Below, piece by piece: positions 49,458-56,761 of a stretch of 64,000 bases of DNA. The position numbers were made by a program, and so were the translations under genes. Under the pieces are notes generated by a model. That model was not told the origin of the DNA. It searched no databases and saw nothing but the letters and a program-made list of their open reading frames with translations. The stretch lies in the NCBI GenBank assembly GCA_022826345.1, contig JAJDVB010000067.1, forward strand, positions 1 to 64,000, in the 5' to 3' direction. Numbering within the stretch: the first letter of the stretch is position 1; each line of letters starts with the position of its first letter. This DNA comes from Alphaproteobacteria bacterium (GTDB lineage: Bacteria > Pseudomonadota > Alphaproteobacteria > UBA828).

Positions 49458-50174
49458 TCAGGCGGCGGCCACCTCGGCTCCCGCGCCCAGCAGGCGGATG
49501 ATCTCCGCCGTGGGCTTCACGTGACAGAAGTTGCCGTCGAGATACTCAACCGCGTTGGCGTGCCCGCTGGGCGACATGGCGGCGCAGGCGTCTTCGGGCA
49601 TCAGGCAGCGGAAGTCGAGATCGCCCGCGAGCCGGATTGTGCCTTCGACGCAGCTGTTGGTGAAGATGCCGCTCACCACGATGGTGGTGATCCCCTTCAC
49701 GCGCAGCAGATGCTCGCAGTTGGTGGACGGGAAGACCGCCGAGCCGGACTTGGTCAGCATGATGTCCCCTTCCTGCGGCTCGAGCGGCGCAAGTGTTTGC
49801 GCGTCCTTCGAGTCGACGGTCGTGACCACGCCGAAGTGGCGGTGACGCCAGGTCTGGTCCGAGCCATCCCCCACCAGCGAGGCGCAGCGCGTGTAGATCA
49901 CCGGCGCGCCCACCTCACGAAACGCCGCGATGAGCTGCACCAGATTCGGCACCACCACGCGGTCGATCCGGTCGAGGTAGTAGGAAAGGTCGTCCTCCAG
50001 CCCCGCCTCGATGATCCGCTTGCAGAGCCCGTAGTCACGGTGGGCCTGCTGATAGGTCATGTCGATCACGATGAGCGCGGTCTTGTCCGCCTCGACCGGG
50101 AACTCGGGGATGCGCGCGAAGCTCCACCAGGCGCTCCACCCCTCCTTGGCGTTGCCCCTATCGCTGTCGCCCAT
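49458..50174 (-). CDS. Isochorismatase-fold cysteine hydrolase
   Basis: 238-aa cysteine hydrolase of the isochorismatase superfamily. The triad is visible: Asp38 in LIVIDMTYQQ, Lys142 in MLTKSGSAVF and Cys175 in SGIFTNSCVEGTIR, with the cis-peptide GI before FTNSC. Members hydrolyse amides such as nicotinamide, N-carbamoylsarcosine, ureidoacrylate or biuret. Considering the hydantoinases in this window, an N-carbamoyl amino acid or ureide is attractive, but this gene is not next to them. It lies 95 bases downstream of the enolase-superfamily gene on the same strand. Confidence 0.9.
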   Translation of the reverse strand: MGDSDRGNAKEGWSAWWSFARIPEFPVEADKTALIVIDMTYQQAHRDYGLCKRIIEAGLEDDLSYYLDRIDRVVVPNLVQLIAAFREVGAPVIYTRCASLVGDGSDQTWRHRHFGVVTTVDSKDAQTLAPLEPQEGDIMLTKSGSAVFPSTNCEHLLRVKGITTIVVSGIFTNSCVEGTIRLAGDLDFRCLMPEDACAAMSPSGHANAVEYLDGNFCHVKPTAEIIRLLGAGAEVAAA

Positions 50175-50211
50175 CGCGCACCTCCTTCTCCTCGCCCGAA
50201 TGACGGTCCAG

Positions 50212-50238
50212 TCCCGGATACGCTGGGATATTCCGGGA
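50212..50238. promoter_or_regulatory. Inverted repeat between the enolase-superfamily and isochorismatase-fold genes
   Basis: Arms tcccgga (50212-50218) and tccggga (50232-50238) are exact complements 13 bases apart, each flanked inside by TA. It lies upstream of the isochorismatase-fold start and could be an operator or a transcript hairpin. Confidence 0.35.
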
Positions 50239-50269
50239 TGAGGCCGACTGGCTCAAGGCGTTAGGCGCG

Positions 50270-51358
50270 CTACGGCCGGTGGGCGGCGAGAGCCTGCCAG
50301 TCGAACACGATGCCTTGCCCCGACCGGTCCGGCGCGCGGGCGTAGCCGTCCTTCACCGTCAGCGGATCCTCCATGAATTTCTCGAGGCCGAAAGCATGCC
50401 ACTCCAGATAGGTCGCGTTCGGGGCCGCCGCCAGCAGGTGGATGTGCAGATCATGTACGCCGTGGCTCGTCACCGGCAGGCCGTGCGCCTCGGCGAGATG
50501 CGCGATCTTCATGAAGGGCGTGATGCCGCCGCAGGTGGTGAGGTCGGGCTCCGGGAAATCGACGCCGCCGGCGCCGATCAGCGCCGCAAACTCCGCGAGC
50601 GTATGGTGGTTCTCGCCCACCGCGAGCGGCACCTTGCCGAGCGAGCGCAGATGAGCGTAGCCGGCGGTATTGTCGGGCGCGATGGGCTCTTCCAGCCAGA
50701 CGAGGTCGAAGGGCTCGAGCAGCGTCATGGCGCGCACTGCCTGATCCACCCGCCAAGCCTCGTTGGCGTCCGCCATCAACTCGATCTCGTCGGGCAGATG
50801 GTTGCGCATCGCCTCGACGCGGGCGATGTCCTCGGCGTTGGTCGGGCGGCCGAGCCGCATCTTGACCGACCGAAACCCCTGCTCGACGCTCGCCATGCCG
50901 CCTTCCAGCAGCCTCTCCACCGGGAAGTTCAGGTCGATGTTGCCGGCATAGGCCCTGACCGTGGGATTGGCGCCGCCGAGCAGCCGCCAGAGCGGCGTGC
51001 CGAGCCGGTTGCCCTTCAGGTCCCAGAGCGCGACATCCACCGCCGCCAGCGCGAATCCCACGGGCCCACCCCGGCCGGCATAGTGGTGGCGCTTGTAGAT
51101 GTCCCGCCAGATCGTCTCGATCAGGTCTGGGTCGCGGCCCTCGATGCTCGACCGGAAGGTTCCGTCGCACAGCGCCGCGATGGGGCCGCCCTGCCCCTGG
51201 TGCGCCACGGTGTAGCCCACGCCGCTGACCCCGTCGCTGTCCGTGATCCGCGCCGTGACCATGTCGAAGGCGGTCATCACGCCCGCCGCCGCGGCCCCCA
51301 TCGCAACCGGCAGCGGCAGGCGGAACAGATCGATCTCCAGCTTGTCGATTTTCGGCAC
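50270..51358 (-). CDS. Mandelate racemase/muconate lactonizing enzyme family protein (enolase superfamily)
   Basis: 362-aa enolase-superfamily enzyme. The capping domain is followed by the barrel with the general-base motif K-x-R in FRSVKMRLG, and metal ligands in LMADANEAW (Asp), VWLEEPIAPD (Glu) and VAVGENHH (Glu). The histidine of SHGVHDLHIHLL fits the His-Asp dyad of the mandelate racemase subgroup. Sugar-acid dehydratases and racemases share this pattern. The GTG start (PKIDKLEIDLFRLPLP) with AGGGGG upstream gives the usual family N-terminus; an ATG 19 codons earlier is the alternative. Substrate is unknown. Confidence 0.88.
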   Translation of the reverse strand: MPKIDKLEIDLFRLPLPVAMGAAAAGVMTAFDMVTARITDSDGVSGVGYTVAHQGQGGPIAALCDGTFRSSIEGRDPDLIETIWRDIYKRHHYAGRGGPVGFALAAVDVALWDLKGNRLGTPLWRLLGGANPTVRAYAGNIDLNFPVERLLEGGMASVEQGFRSVKMRLGRPTNAEDIARVEAMRNHLPDEIELMADANEAWRVDQAVRAMTLLEPFDLVWLEEPIAPDNTAGYAHLRSLGKVPLAVGENHHTLAEFAALIGAGGVDFPEPDLTTCGGITPFMKIAHLAEAHGLPVTSHGVHDLHIHLLAAAPNATYLEWHAFGLEKFMEDPLTVKDGYARAPDRSGQGIVFDWQALAAHRP

Positions 51359-51436
51359 GCGGCCCCCTTTGTGCGTCCGGCGATCCTGTCGCCGGGACAA
51401 TTCACCATGCGTCATGGGGAGGCAACCGGAGGCGAG

Positions 51437-51877
51437 TCACCCGTCCGACACGTTGCCGAATGACAGTCGCTCTCGGAATGCGGCTGGAGACAGTATGGGC
51501 ACGGAAAATACTTTCGCGAGCGCCAGGATATCGGCGTCGCCGGTCACCAGCGCATCGGCCCGTCCGGCAAGTGCCAGCTCCAGAAACATCCGGTCGAACG
51601 GGTCACGGCACTCGGGAACCGTCGGCGGCGGCTTCGGCACGGCGACGGTCTCGCAGAAGGGAAGACAGTCGTCGAGAAGGTCCTGCCGCTCTCCGTCGCT
51701 CAGCACGAATTTCGGATAGGCGAGGACACGGATCAGCTCGGCCGTGGTCTGCCGCCCGGCGAGCGGCCGGATGCGGCCGGAGCGCCAGGCGCCGCGCAGC
51801 CACGACAGTGCGCTTGCGTGAAACAGCAGGGCCGAGACCAGGACGTTCGTGTCAAGGACCGGACGGACCGGCGTCAT
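51437..51877 (-). CDS. PIN-domain toxin (COG1569-like)
   Basis: 146-aa PIN-domain ribonuclease. The four acidic residues of the active site are present: Asp9 (PVLDTNVLVSALL), Glu47 (TTAELIRVL), Asp95 (RDPFDRMFLELALAG) and Asp114 (VTGDADILAL). The N-terminal DTNVLVSAL and the late ILSPAAF are typical of COG1569-type toxin components of toxin-antitoxin modules. Its ATG overlaps the AbrB-type antitoxin stop by four bases (ATGA), so antitoxin is made first. The module lies downstream of an autoregulation-type palindrome. Confidence 0.9.
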   Translation of the reverse strand: MTPVRPVLDTNVLVSALLFHASALSWLRGAWRSGRIRPLAGRQTTAELIRVLAYPKFVLSDGERQDLLDDCLPFCETVAVPKPPPTVPECRDPFDRMFLELALAGRADALVTGDADILALAKVFSVPILSPAAFRERLSFGNVSDG

Positions 51878-52104
51878 TCGCGCGACCGGGCCCAGGCCAC
51901 CGCGTCCCTGACATCGGTTTCCGAGAGTCCGAGTTCGGCCAGCTTCGCACGCACGCCATCGGCGCGGTTGACGCGAACCGGCGTGAGCACGATCCGGCCA
52001 TTCTCCGTGGTCACATCGAAATACTCGGTGGCTTCCACGGCGGCGGTGACCGCCTTGGGCAGGGTCAACTGGTTTTTGGAGGTTAGCTTGGCGAGCACAT
52101 TCAT
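51874..52104 (-). CDS. AbrB/MazE-type antitoxin
   Basis: 76-aa swapped-hairpin DNA-binding protein. The N-terminal MNVLAKLTSKNQLTLPKAV is the classical SpoVT-AbrB motif, followed by FDVTTENGRIVLTPV. The C-terminal half (KLAELGLSETDVRDAVAWARSRE) is the expected toxin-binding tail. This ATG is preferred over an in-frame start 11 codons upstream, which would lie inside the operator region. It is coupled to the PIN toxin by a four-base overlap. Confidence 0.9.
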   Translation of the reverse strand: MNVLAKLTSKNQLTLPKAVTAAVEATEYFDVTTENGRIVLTPVRVNRADGVRAKLAELGLSETDVRDAVAWARSRE

Positions 52105-52127
52105 CCCCAGCGCGGATAGCCCAAAGT

Positions 52128-52162
52128 AAGGAAACAATATTTCCTTGTTTGCGCACTTGCAA
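52128..52162 (-). promoter_or_regulatory. Promoter and palindromic operator of the AbrB/PIN module
   Basis: On the minus strand TTGCAA (52162-52157) and TATTGT (52139-52134) are separated by 17 bases. A perfect inverted repeat, aaggaaa-caata-tttcctt (52128-52146), covers the -10 element. The antitoxin start is 24 bases downstream of it. Binding of the AbrB-type antitoxin to the repeat would shut off the promoter, as usual for such modules (inference). Confidence 0.6.
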
Positions 52163-52329
52163 GAGCCGAACTGGCGGTGCCGGCCAGACCACTATCCCCC
52201 CATCCGTCCCGGTTCGTGTCATAGTGGTGCGGCGCCGGCGCCTTTGAAGCCGCGCGTACCATTGCCCGACCGGGCCGCCGACTGGCTCTCTGCCCCCTCA
52301 ACCCTGCCGCCCAACGCGAGTCGCCATCG

Positions 52330-53562
52330 ATGATCCTGCCGCGCCGGCTGACCGAGCTTCTGGGCGACCGCCTCTATTTGCGCCTTTGGCTCATCGGCCT
52401 CCTCAGCATGGGCTCCCGCTGGCTGGAGCTGCTGGTGGTCGGCGTCTTCGCCGTCGAGACGACGGGGTCGCCGGTGTTGGTGGCACTTCTCGTCATCCTG
52501 CGCATGCTGCCACTCGCCGTGTTCGGCCCCATCGTCGGCACCTTCGCCGATCGCCTGGCCCCGCGAATTCTGCTCTACAGCTCGCTCGGGCTCGCGGCGC
52601 TGGTCTCGCTCGCCGTCCTCGCCCTCGCGCTTTCGGGCGTCGCCGCCTATTGGCACATCGCGCTGGCGACATTCCTCTCCGGCGTCGTCTGGACCACGGA
52701 CATGCCGGTCAGGCGGCGGATGATCGGCGATGCTGCCGGGGCGGAGCGGATCGCCGCCGGCATGAGCCTCGACAGCGCCACCAGCAACGCCATGCGGCTC
52801 ATCGGTCCGTTGTTCGGCGGGCTGCTCTATCAGTGGCTGGGCCTAGGCGGCGCCTTCGGCCTGGCGGCAGCGCTCTATGCGCTCTGCCTGATCCTGACGC
52901 CGGGCGTACCCAAGGCCTTCGTTGCTTCCGGCGTCGGGCAGCGCTCCGCGAGGCTGCTGGGCGATTTTCGTGAGGGCTTCCGCTTTCTGGCGCAGGAGCC
53001 CGAAGTCCGCCGCATCCTCTATGTCACGGTGATCTTCAACATCTGGGGCTTCCCCTTCGTGTCGATGATCCCGGTCATCGGCACGGAGAACCTCGGCCTG
53101 AACGCCGCTGCCATCGGCGGCTTTGCCGCGCTGGAGGGTGGCGGCGCCTTTGCCGGTGCACTCTTGATCGCCGCCCTCGGTGTGCGGCCGGGGGCGTACC
53201 GGCGGCTCTATTTCTTCGGCACGGCGAGTTACTCCGCGCTCGCCTTCGTCGCGAGCTGGATGACGGACGTCGCGCCGATGGCGATCGTGATCTTCTTCGT
53301 GGGCCTCGGCGCAGCCGGCTTCTCCACCATGCAGACCGTCTTAATCTACGGAATGGCCCCGCCGGAGATGCGCGGCCGCCTGCTCGGCATCCTCTCGCTC
53401 ACGATCGGCGCAGGCGTGATCGGCTTCACCAATATCGGCCTCATGGGCGAACTGTTCGGCGGCGCCAATGCCGTGCGCATCGTCGCGGCTGAGGGCCTGG
53501 TCGCCGCCCTTCTCCTGGGCCTGACCTGGCCCCGACTCTGGCGTGATAACGTAGTCCCCTGA
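52330..53562 (+). CDS. MFS transporter (DUF/enterobactin-exporter-like)
   Basis: 410-aa major facilitator with about 12 hydrophobic segments. The N-terminus LYLRLWLIGLLSMGSRWLELLVVGVFAVE, RMLPLAVFGPIVGTFADRLAPR (loop 2-3 motif with G-x-x-x-D-R) and PEMRGRLLGILSLTIGAGVIG fit the MFS-3 (EntS/TetV-like) exporters. Substrate is not deducible. It diverges from the AbrB/PIN module across 225 bases, which otherwise hold only that module's promoter. No drug or siderophore genes are near. Confidence 0.85.
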   Translation: MILPRRLTELLGDRLYLRLWLIGLLSMGSRWLELLVVGVFAVETTGSPVLVALLVILRMLPLAVFGPIVGTFADRLAPRILLYSSLGLAALVSLAVLALALSGVAAYWHIALATFLSGVVWTTDMPVRRRMIGDAAGAERIAAGMSLDSATSNAMRLIGPLFGGLLYQWLGLGGAFGLAAALYALCLILTPGVPKAFVASGVGQRSARLLGDFREGFRFLAQEPEVRRILYVTVIFNIWGFPFVSMIPVIGTENLGLNAAAIGGFAALEGGGAFAGALLIAALGVRPGAYRRLYFFGTASYSALAFVASWMTDVAPMAIVIFFVGLGAAGFSTMQTVLIYGMAPPEMRGRLLGILSLTIGAGVIGFTNIGLMGELFGGANAVRIVAAEGLVAALLLGLTWPRLWRDNVVP

Positions 53563-53647
53563 CCATTGCAGAGACCGACTTGAACAGCGTATCTTTGTGG
53601 CGTGTGCCGCCGAGCGCGGGTAACCCAAGGCGGAGGGCGAGGCCGCG

Positions 53648-53983
53648 ATGGACATTGTTGAACGGACCGAGGGAGCAGCTGTCGTCGTCTCCCTTAGCGG
53701 TCGCCTGGACGGAGTGACTGCGCCGGACCTGGAGGCCGCGATTACCGCGATAGTGGAGCGTGGAGACGTTCGCGTGGCACTGGATTGCGCGGAAATGGGT
53801 TACGTGAGTAGCGCGGGGCTGCGGGCATTGCTGGTCAGCGCAAGAAAATGCCAGCAAGGCGGCGGGAAACTGACCGTGGCCGCCCTGCAACCCGATTGTC
53901 GATCGGTCATGGAAATGAGCGGATTTTTGGCGATCATCGAGTGTCACGACACAAGTGAGGCTGCGATTGCGGCGCTTGCATGA
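53648..53983 (+). CDS. STAS-domain anti-sigma factor antagonist-like protein
   Basis: 111-aa single STAS domain. VVSLSGRLDGVTAPDLEAAI is the family start, and the phosphorylatable serine is Ser55 in MGYVSSAGLRALL. Such proteins, like SpoIIAA or RsbV, bind an anti-sigma kinase in a way controlled by phosphorylation; in alphaproteobacteria they may also belong to other partner-switching or adhesion pathways. No anti-sigma kinase or phosphatase gene is visible nearby. It is followed after 51 bases by the GPP34 gene on the same strand. Confidence 0.88.
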   Translation: MDIVERTEGAAVVVSLSGRLDGVTAPDLEAAITAIVERGDVRVALDCAEMGYVSSAGLRALLVSARKCQQGGGKLTVAALQPDCRSVMEMSGFLAIIECHDTSEAAIAALA

Positions 53984-54034
53984 GGTGTCGCCCTCGCAGT
54001 CTCTGGCCCTGAACTGACCCCGGAATCCGGTGCC

Positions 54035-54703
54035 ATGCTGACATTCTACGAAGAAATCATGGTGCTGCTTCTCCACGACGAGAACGGCACCTTCCTGCCA
54101 GTGAGCGAACATACGCTCAACCGCGCGCTCACGGGCGCGGTCCTGATGGACCTGGCGTTCGCGAACCGGATCGATACCGACCCCGAACAACTGATGGTCA
54201 TCGATTCCAACCCGACGGGCGATCCCCTGCTGGACCGCACGCTGGCCCGGATCGCAGGTGAAAAAAGTTCGGCGGACAGCAGGGCGTGGATCGAGACCCT
54301 CTCCGCCGAGGAAGCATCCGCCAGTCACGACGCGACGATTCGGGCGACCGCGCTCGAAAAGCTGGTGGAGCGCGGCGTGTTGCAGCGTCAGGAGGAAAAA
54401 TTCCTCTGGGTCTTTCGCTCCCGCCGCTACCCGACCATCGACGGCAAGGTGGAGCAGGAGGCGAAGAAACGCATCTCGGACGTGCTGTTCTCGGACGAGA
54501 TTCCCGACCCGCGCGATGTCGCCCTCATCTGCCTCGTCGATAGCTGCAACATCCTGCGGACGATCTACTCGAAGCGAGAGATCGACCGGGTCGAGCCGCG
54601 CATCGAGCAGATCCGCAAGATGGACCTGATCGGGCGCGAGATGGCCGGGGCGATTGCCGACATCGAGCGAGCCATCGCGATCGCGGCGGCGCACACGTTC
54701 TGA
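54035..54703 (+). CDS. GPP34 (Golgi phosphoprotein 3-like) family protein
   Basis: 222-aa all-helical protein of the GPP34 family, shown by LTFYEEIMVLLLHDENGTF, the LNRALTGAVLMDLAFANRI helix, the VERGVLQRQEEKFLWVFRSRRYP segment and ALICLVDSCNILRTIYS. The eukaryotic founder (GOLPH3) binds phosphatidylinositol-4-phosphate at Golgi membranes. Bacterial members are mainly known from actinomycetes and are uncharacterised. No signal peptide or membrane segment is seen, so it is cytoplasmic or peripherally membrane-bound. It is apparently in one unit with the STAS gene. Role unknown. Confidence 0.85.
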   Translation: MLTFYEEIMVLLLHDENGTFLPVSEHTLNRALTGAVLMDLAFANRIDTDPEQLMVIDSNPTGDPLLDRTLARIAGEKSSADSRAWIETLSAEEASASHDATIRATALEKLVERGVLQRQEEKFLWVFRSRRYPTIDGKVEQEAKKRISDVLFSDEIPDPRDVALICLVDSCNILRTIYSKREIDRVEPRIEQIRKMDLIGREMAGAIADIERAIAIAAAHTF

Positions 54704-54737
54704 TTTCGAGGCCGGTTCGAGCCGGCCCCAACTTGCA

Positions 54738-55331
54738 TCAGCCCTCTGACGAAGCGACGCGGCGCACAAGCTCGCCGCCCCAGCGCTTGCCCAAATCGAC
54801 CTTGAGGCCGAACTGGTCCAGCGCTCTGGCGACGGTGTAGTCGACGATCTCGTCGATCGATCCTGGCTCGTTGTAGAAGGCCGGAACGGGCGGCAGGATC
54901 GTCGCGCCGAGCCGCGCCAGCTTGAGCATGTTCTCCAGGTGGATGGCGCTGAGCGGCGTCTCGCGCACCATGAGCACGAGCGGCCGGCGCTCCTTGATCA
55001 TGACGTCGGCCGCGCGATGGATCAGGTTCTCGCTGAGCCCACAAGCGATCGCTGCGAGGCTCCGCGCCGAACAGGGCGCGACCACCATGCCGTCGATGTC
55101 TGCCGAGCCCGACGACATCAGCGCCGCCATGTCGCCCGCGCCGTAGTGATGGTCTGCGAGCGCGCGTAGGTCGCCGAGGCTCCGACCGGTCTCGTGCTCC
55201 AGCGTCCGCTGCCCCCACTTGCTGACGACGAGGTGCGTTTCGACCGGCGTCTCGTGCAGCACCTCCAGCAGGCGCACGCCGTAGACGGCGCCGCTCGCGC
55301 CGGTCACGCCGACGATCAAGCCATTGACCAA
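54738..55331 (-). CDS. ubiX: Flavin prenyltransferase UbiX
   Basis: 197-aa UbiX, which prenylates FMN to make prenyl-FMN, the cofactor of UbiD-type decarboxylases, for example in ubiquinone synthesis. Family motifs are LIVGVTGASGAVYGVRLLE, VVAPCSARSLAAIACGLSENLIHRAADV, and ETPLSAIHLENMLKLARLGATILPP. No ATG is available: the frame opens with TTG one base after the stop of the glutamine amidotransferase gene, with GGAG upstream, so this rare start is inferred. No ubiD lies in the window. Confidence 0.92.
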   Translation of the reverse strand: MVNGLIVGVTGASGAVYGVRLLEVLHETPVETHLVVSKWGQRTLEHETGRSLGDLRALADHHYGAGDMAALMSSGSADIDGMVVAPCSARSLAAIACGLSENLIHRAADVMIKERRPLVLMVRETPLSAIHLENMLKLARLGATILPPVPAFYNEPGSIDEIVDYTVARALDQFGLKVDLGKRWGGELVRRVASSEG

Positions 55332-55332
55332 A

Positions 55333-56058
55333 TTACCGCTCCGCGCTGGCGAGCCAGAGCGCGAGGAAGCGCCCGAGCCAGTCGTGCATCGCCCGATGAT
55401 AGCGCGCGTGATTGGCGCGCTGCACCGCCACCGTCTGCGCGCCGTTGCGCTCCAGGTCTTCAGGCGGAGGATCGCGGTCGAGCCACCGACTGAGCACCGT
55501 GTCGTTGACCTCGGGATGAAACTGCACGCCCCAGGTCGTCGCGCCGTAGCGAAACGCCTGGTTCTCGAATACGTCGCGCCTCGCGAGCCTGCGCGCACCG
55601 GCGGGGATCGTGAACGCCTCGCCGTGGCGATGCGCCACGTTGAGCGCCGCGTCGAGGGCCAACTCTTCGGCCGCACCGTCCACCGGCTCGATCGGGTAGT
55701 AGCCGAACTCGTAGAGCCCGTCCGGATCGGGCCCCACCGTCGCGCCCAAGGTACGGGCCACCATCTGACTGCCGAGGCAGATTCCGAGCAGCGGCACACC
55801 GGCTGCCATCACGCGCGGGATCCAATCGAGTTCTGCGCGCACGTAGTCGGTGTGATCGTCGTTCGCGCTCTGCGGACCCCCGAAGCTGACAACGCCGCCA
55901 AGCGATTCAACATCCTGCGGAAACGGCTCACCCTTGTTGGCCCGCATGACCCGCGTTGGCCGACCCAGGTCGGCGAGCAGGTCCGGGATCGCACCCACGT
56001 CGGCGGCCGTGACGTGGGTCACGAGCAGCACAGGCGCGGTTTCTGGGTCTGAGGTCAT
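55333..56058 (-). CDS. Class I glutamine amidotransferase-like protein
   Basis: 241-aa stand-alone GATase domain related to the GMP-synthase glutaminase domain. The triad is Cys94 (LLGICLGSQMVA), His181 and Glu183 (WGVQFHPEVN). No synthetase domain is fused or adjacent. Such single-domain proteins, for instance YfeJ-type or gamma-glutamyl hydrolase-like ones, often have unknown or cytosolic transamidation roles. It lies between the lolD gene (four bases away) and ubiX, all on the minus strand, so it probably belongs to a housekeeping transcript. Confidence 0.85.
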   Translation of the reverse strand: MTSDPETAPVLLVTHVTAADVGAIPDLLADLGRPTRVMRANKGEPFPQDVESLGGVVSFGGPQSANDDHTDYVRAELDWIPRVMAAGVPLLGICLGSQMVARTLGATVGPDPDGLYEFGYYPIEPVDGAAEELALDAALNVAHRHGEAFTIPAGARRLARRDVFENQAFRYGATTWGVQFHPEVNDTVLSRWLDRDPPPEDLERNGAQTVAVQRANHARYHRAMHDWLGRFLALWLASAER

Positions 56059-56062
56059 CGGT

Positions 56063-56761
56063 TCAGAGCGAGACGAGGACGCCGTTCTCAAGCGCGAGCC
56101 GCCGGTCCATGCGCTCGGCCAGCGCCATGTTGTGGGTCGCGACGAGCGCGGCAAGCCCGGTCGTGCGTACGATATCGAGAAGCGCCGCGAACACCGAGTC
56201 CGCCGTGTCGTGATCGAGGTTGCCAGTGGGCTCGTCCGCGAGCAGCACCGCAGGCGCGTTGGCAATGGCGCGGGCGATGGCGACGCGCTGCTGCTCGCCG
56301 CCCGACAGGCGTGACGGCCGGTGCCCCTCGCGCGCGTCGAGACCGAGGCGACCCAGCAGCTCCCGCGCGCGCTCCCGCGCCGCACGCTTGGAGCGTCCCG
56401 CGATCATCTGCGGCAGCACCACGTTCTCCAGCGCCGAGAACTCGGCCAGCAGGTGGTGGAACTGGTAGACGAACCCCAATCGCTCGCGCCTGAGCCTGGT
56501 CCGGCGCCGGTCCGGCAAGCCCTCGCAGCGCTCGCCCGCGATGGCGACCTCGCCGGCACGCGGACGTTCCAAGAGCCCGGCGATTTGCAGCAGCGTCGAC
56601 TTGCCGGCGCCCGACGGCCCAACCAGCGCCACCATCTCCCCCGGCGAGACGGAGAGAGAGGCGCCCTTCAATACCTCGATGGCATTGCCCGCCTGATAGA
56701 AGGTCTGCACCACCTCGCGCAGCTCAAGGGACGGCGCGCTGCTCTCTTGCGGGCTACTCAT
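56063..56761 (-). CDS. lolD: Lipoprotein-releasing ABC transporter ATPase LolD
   Basis: 232-aa ATPase of the LolCDE complex, which extracts lipoproteins from the inner membrane and hands them to LolA. Walker A GPSGAGKSTLLQIAG, signature LSGGEQQRVAIARAI, Walker B PAVLLADEPTGNLDHDTADSV (the NLD form typical of the LolD/MacB class). Its ATG lies inside the end of the lolC-type permease gene (8-base overlap), which fixes the function as lipoprotein release rather than MacB-type export. Confidence 0.94.
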   Translation of the reverse strand: MSSPQESSAPSLELREVVQTFYQAGNAIEVLKGASLSVSPGEMVALVGPSGAGKSTLLQIAGLLERPRAGEVAIAGERCEGLPDRRRTRLRRERLGFVYQFHHLLAEFSALENVVLPQMIAGRSKRAARERARELLGRLGLDAREGHRPSRLSGGEQQRVAIARAIANAPAVLLADEPTGNLDHDTADSVFAALLDIVRTTGLAALVATHNMALAERMDRRLALENGVLVSL

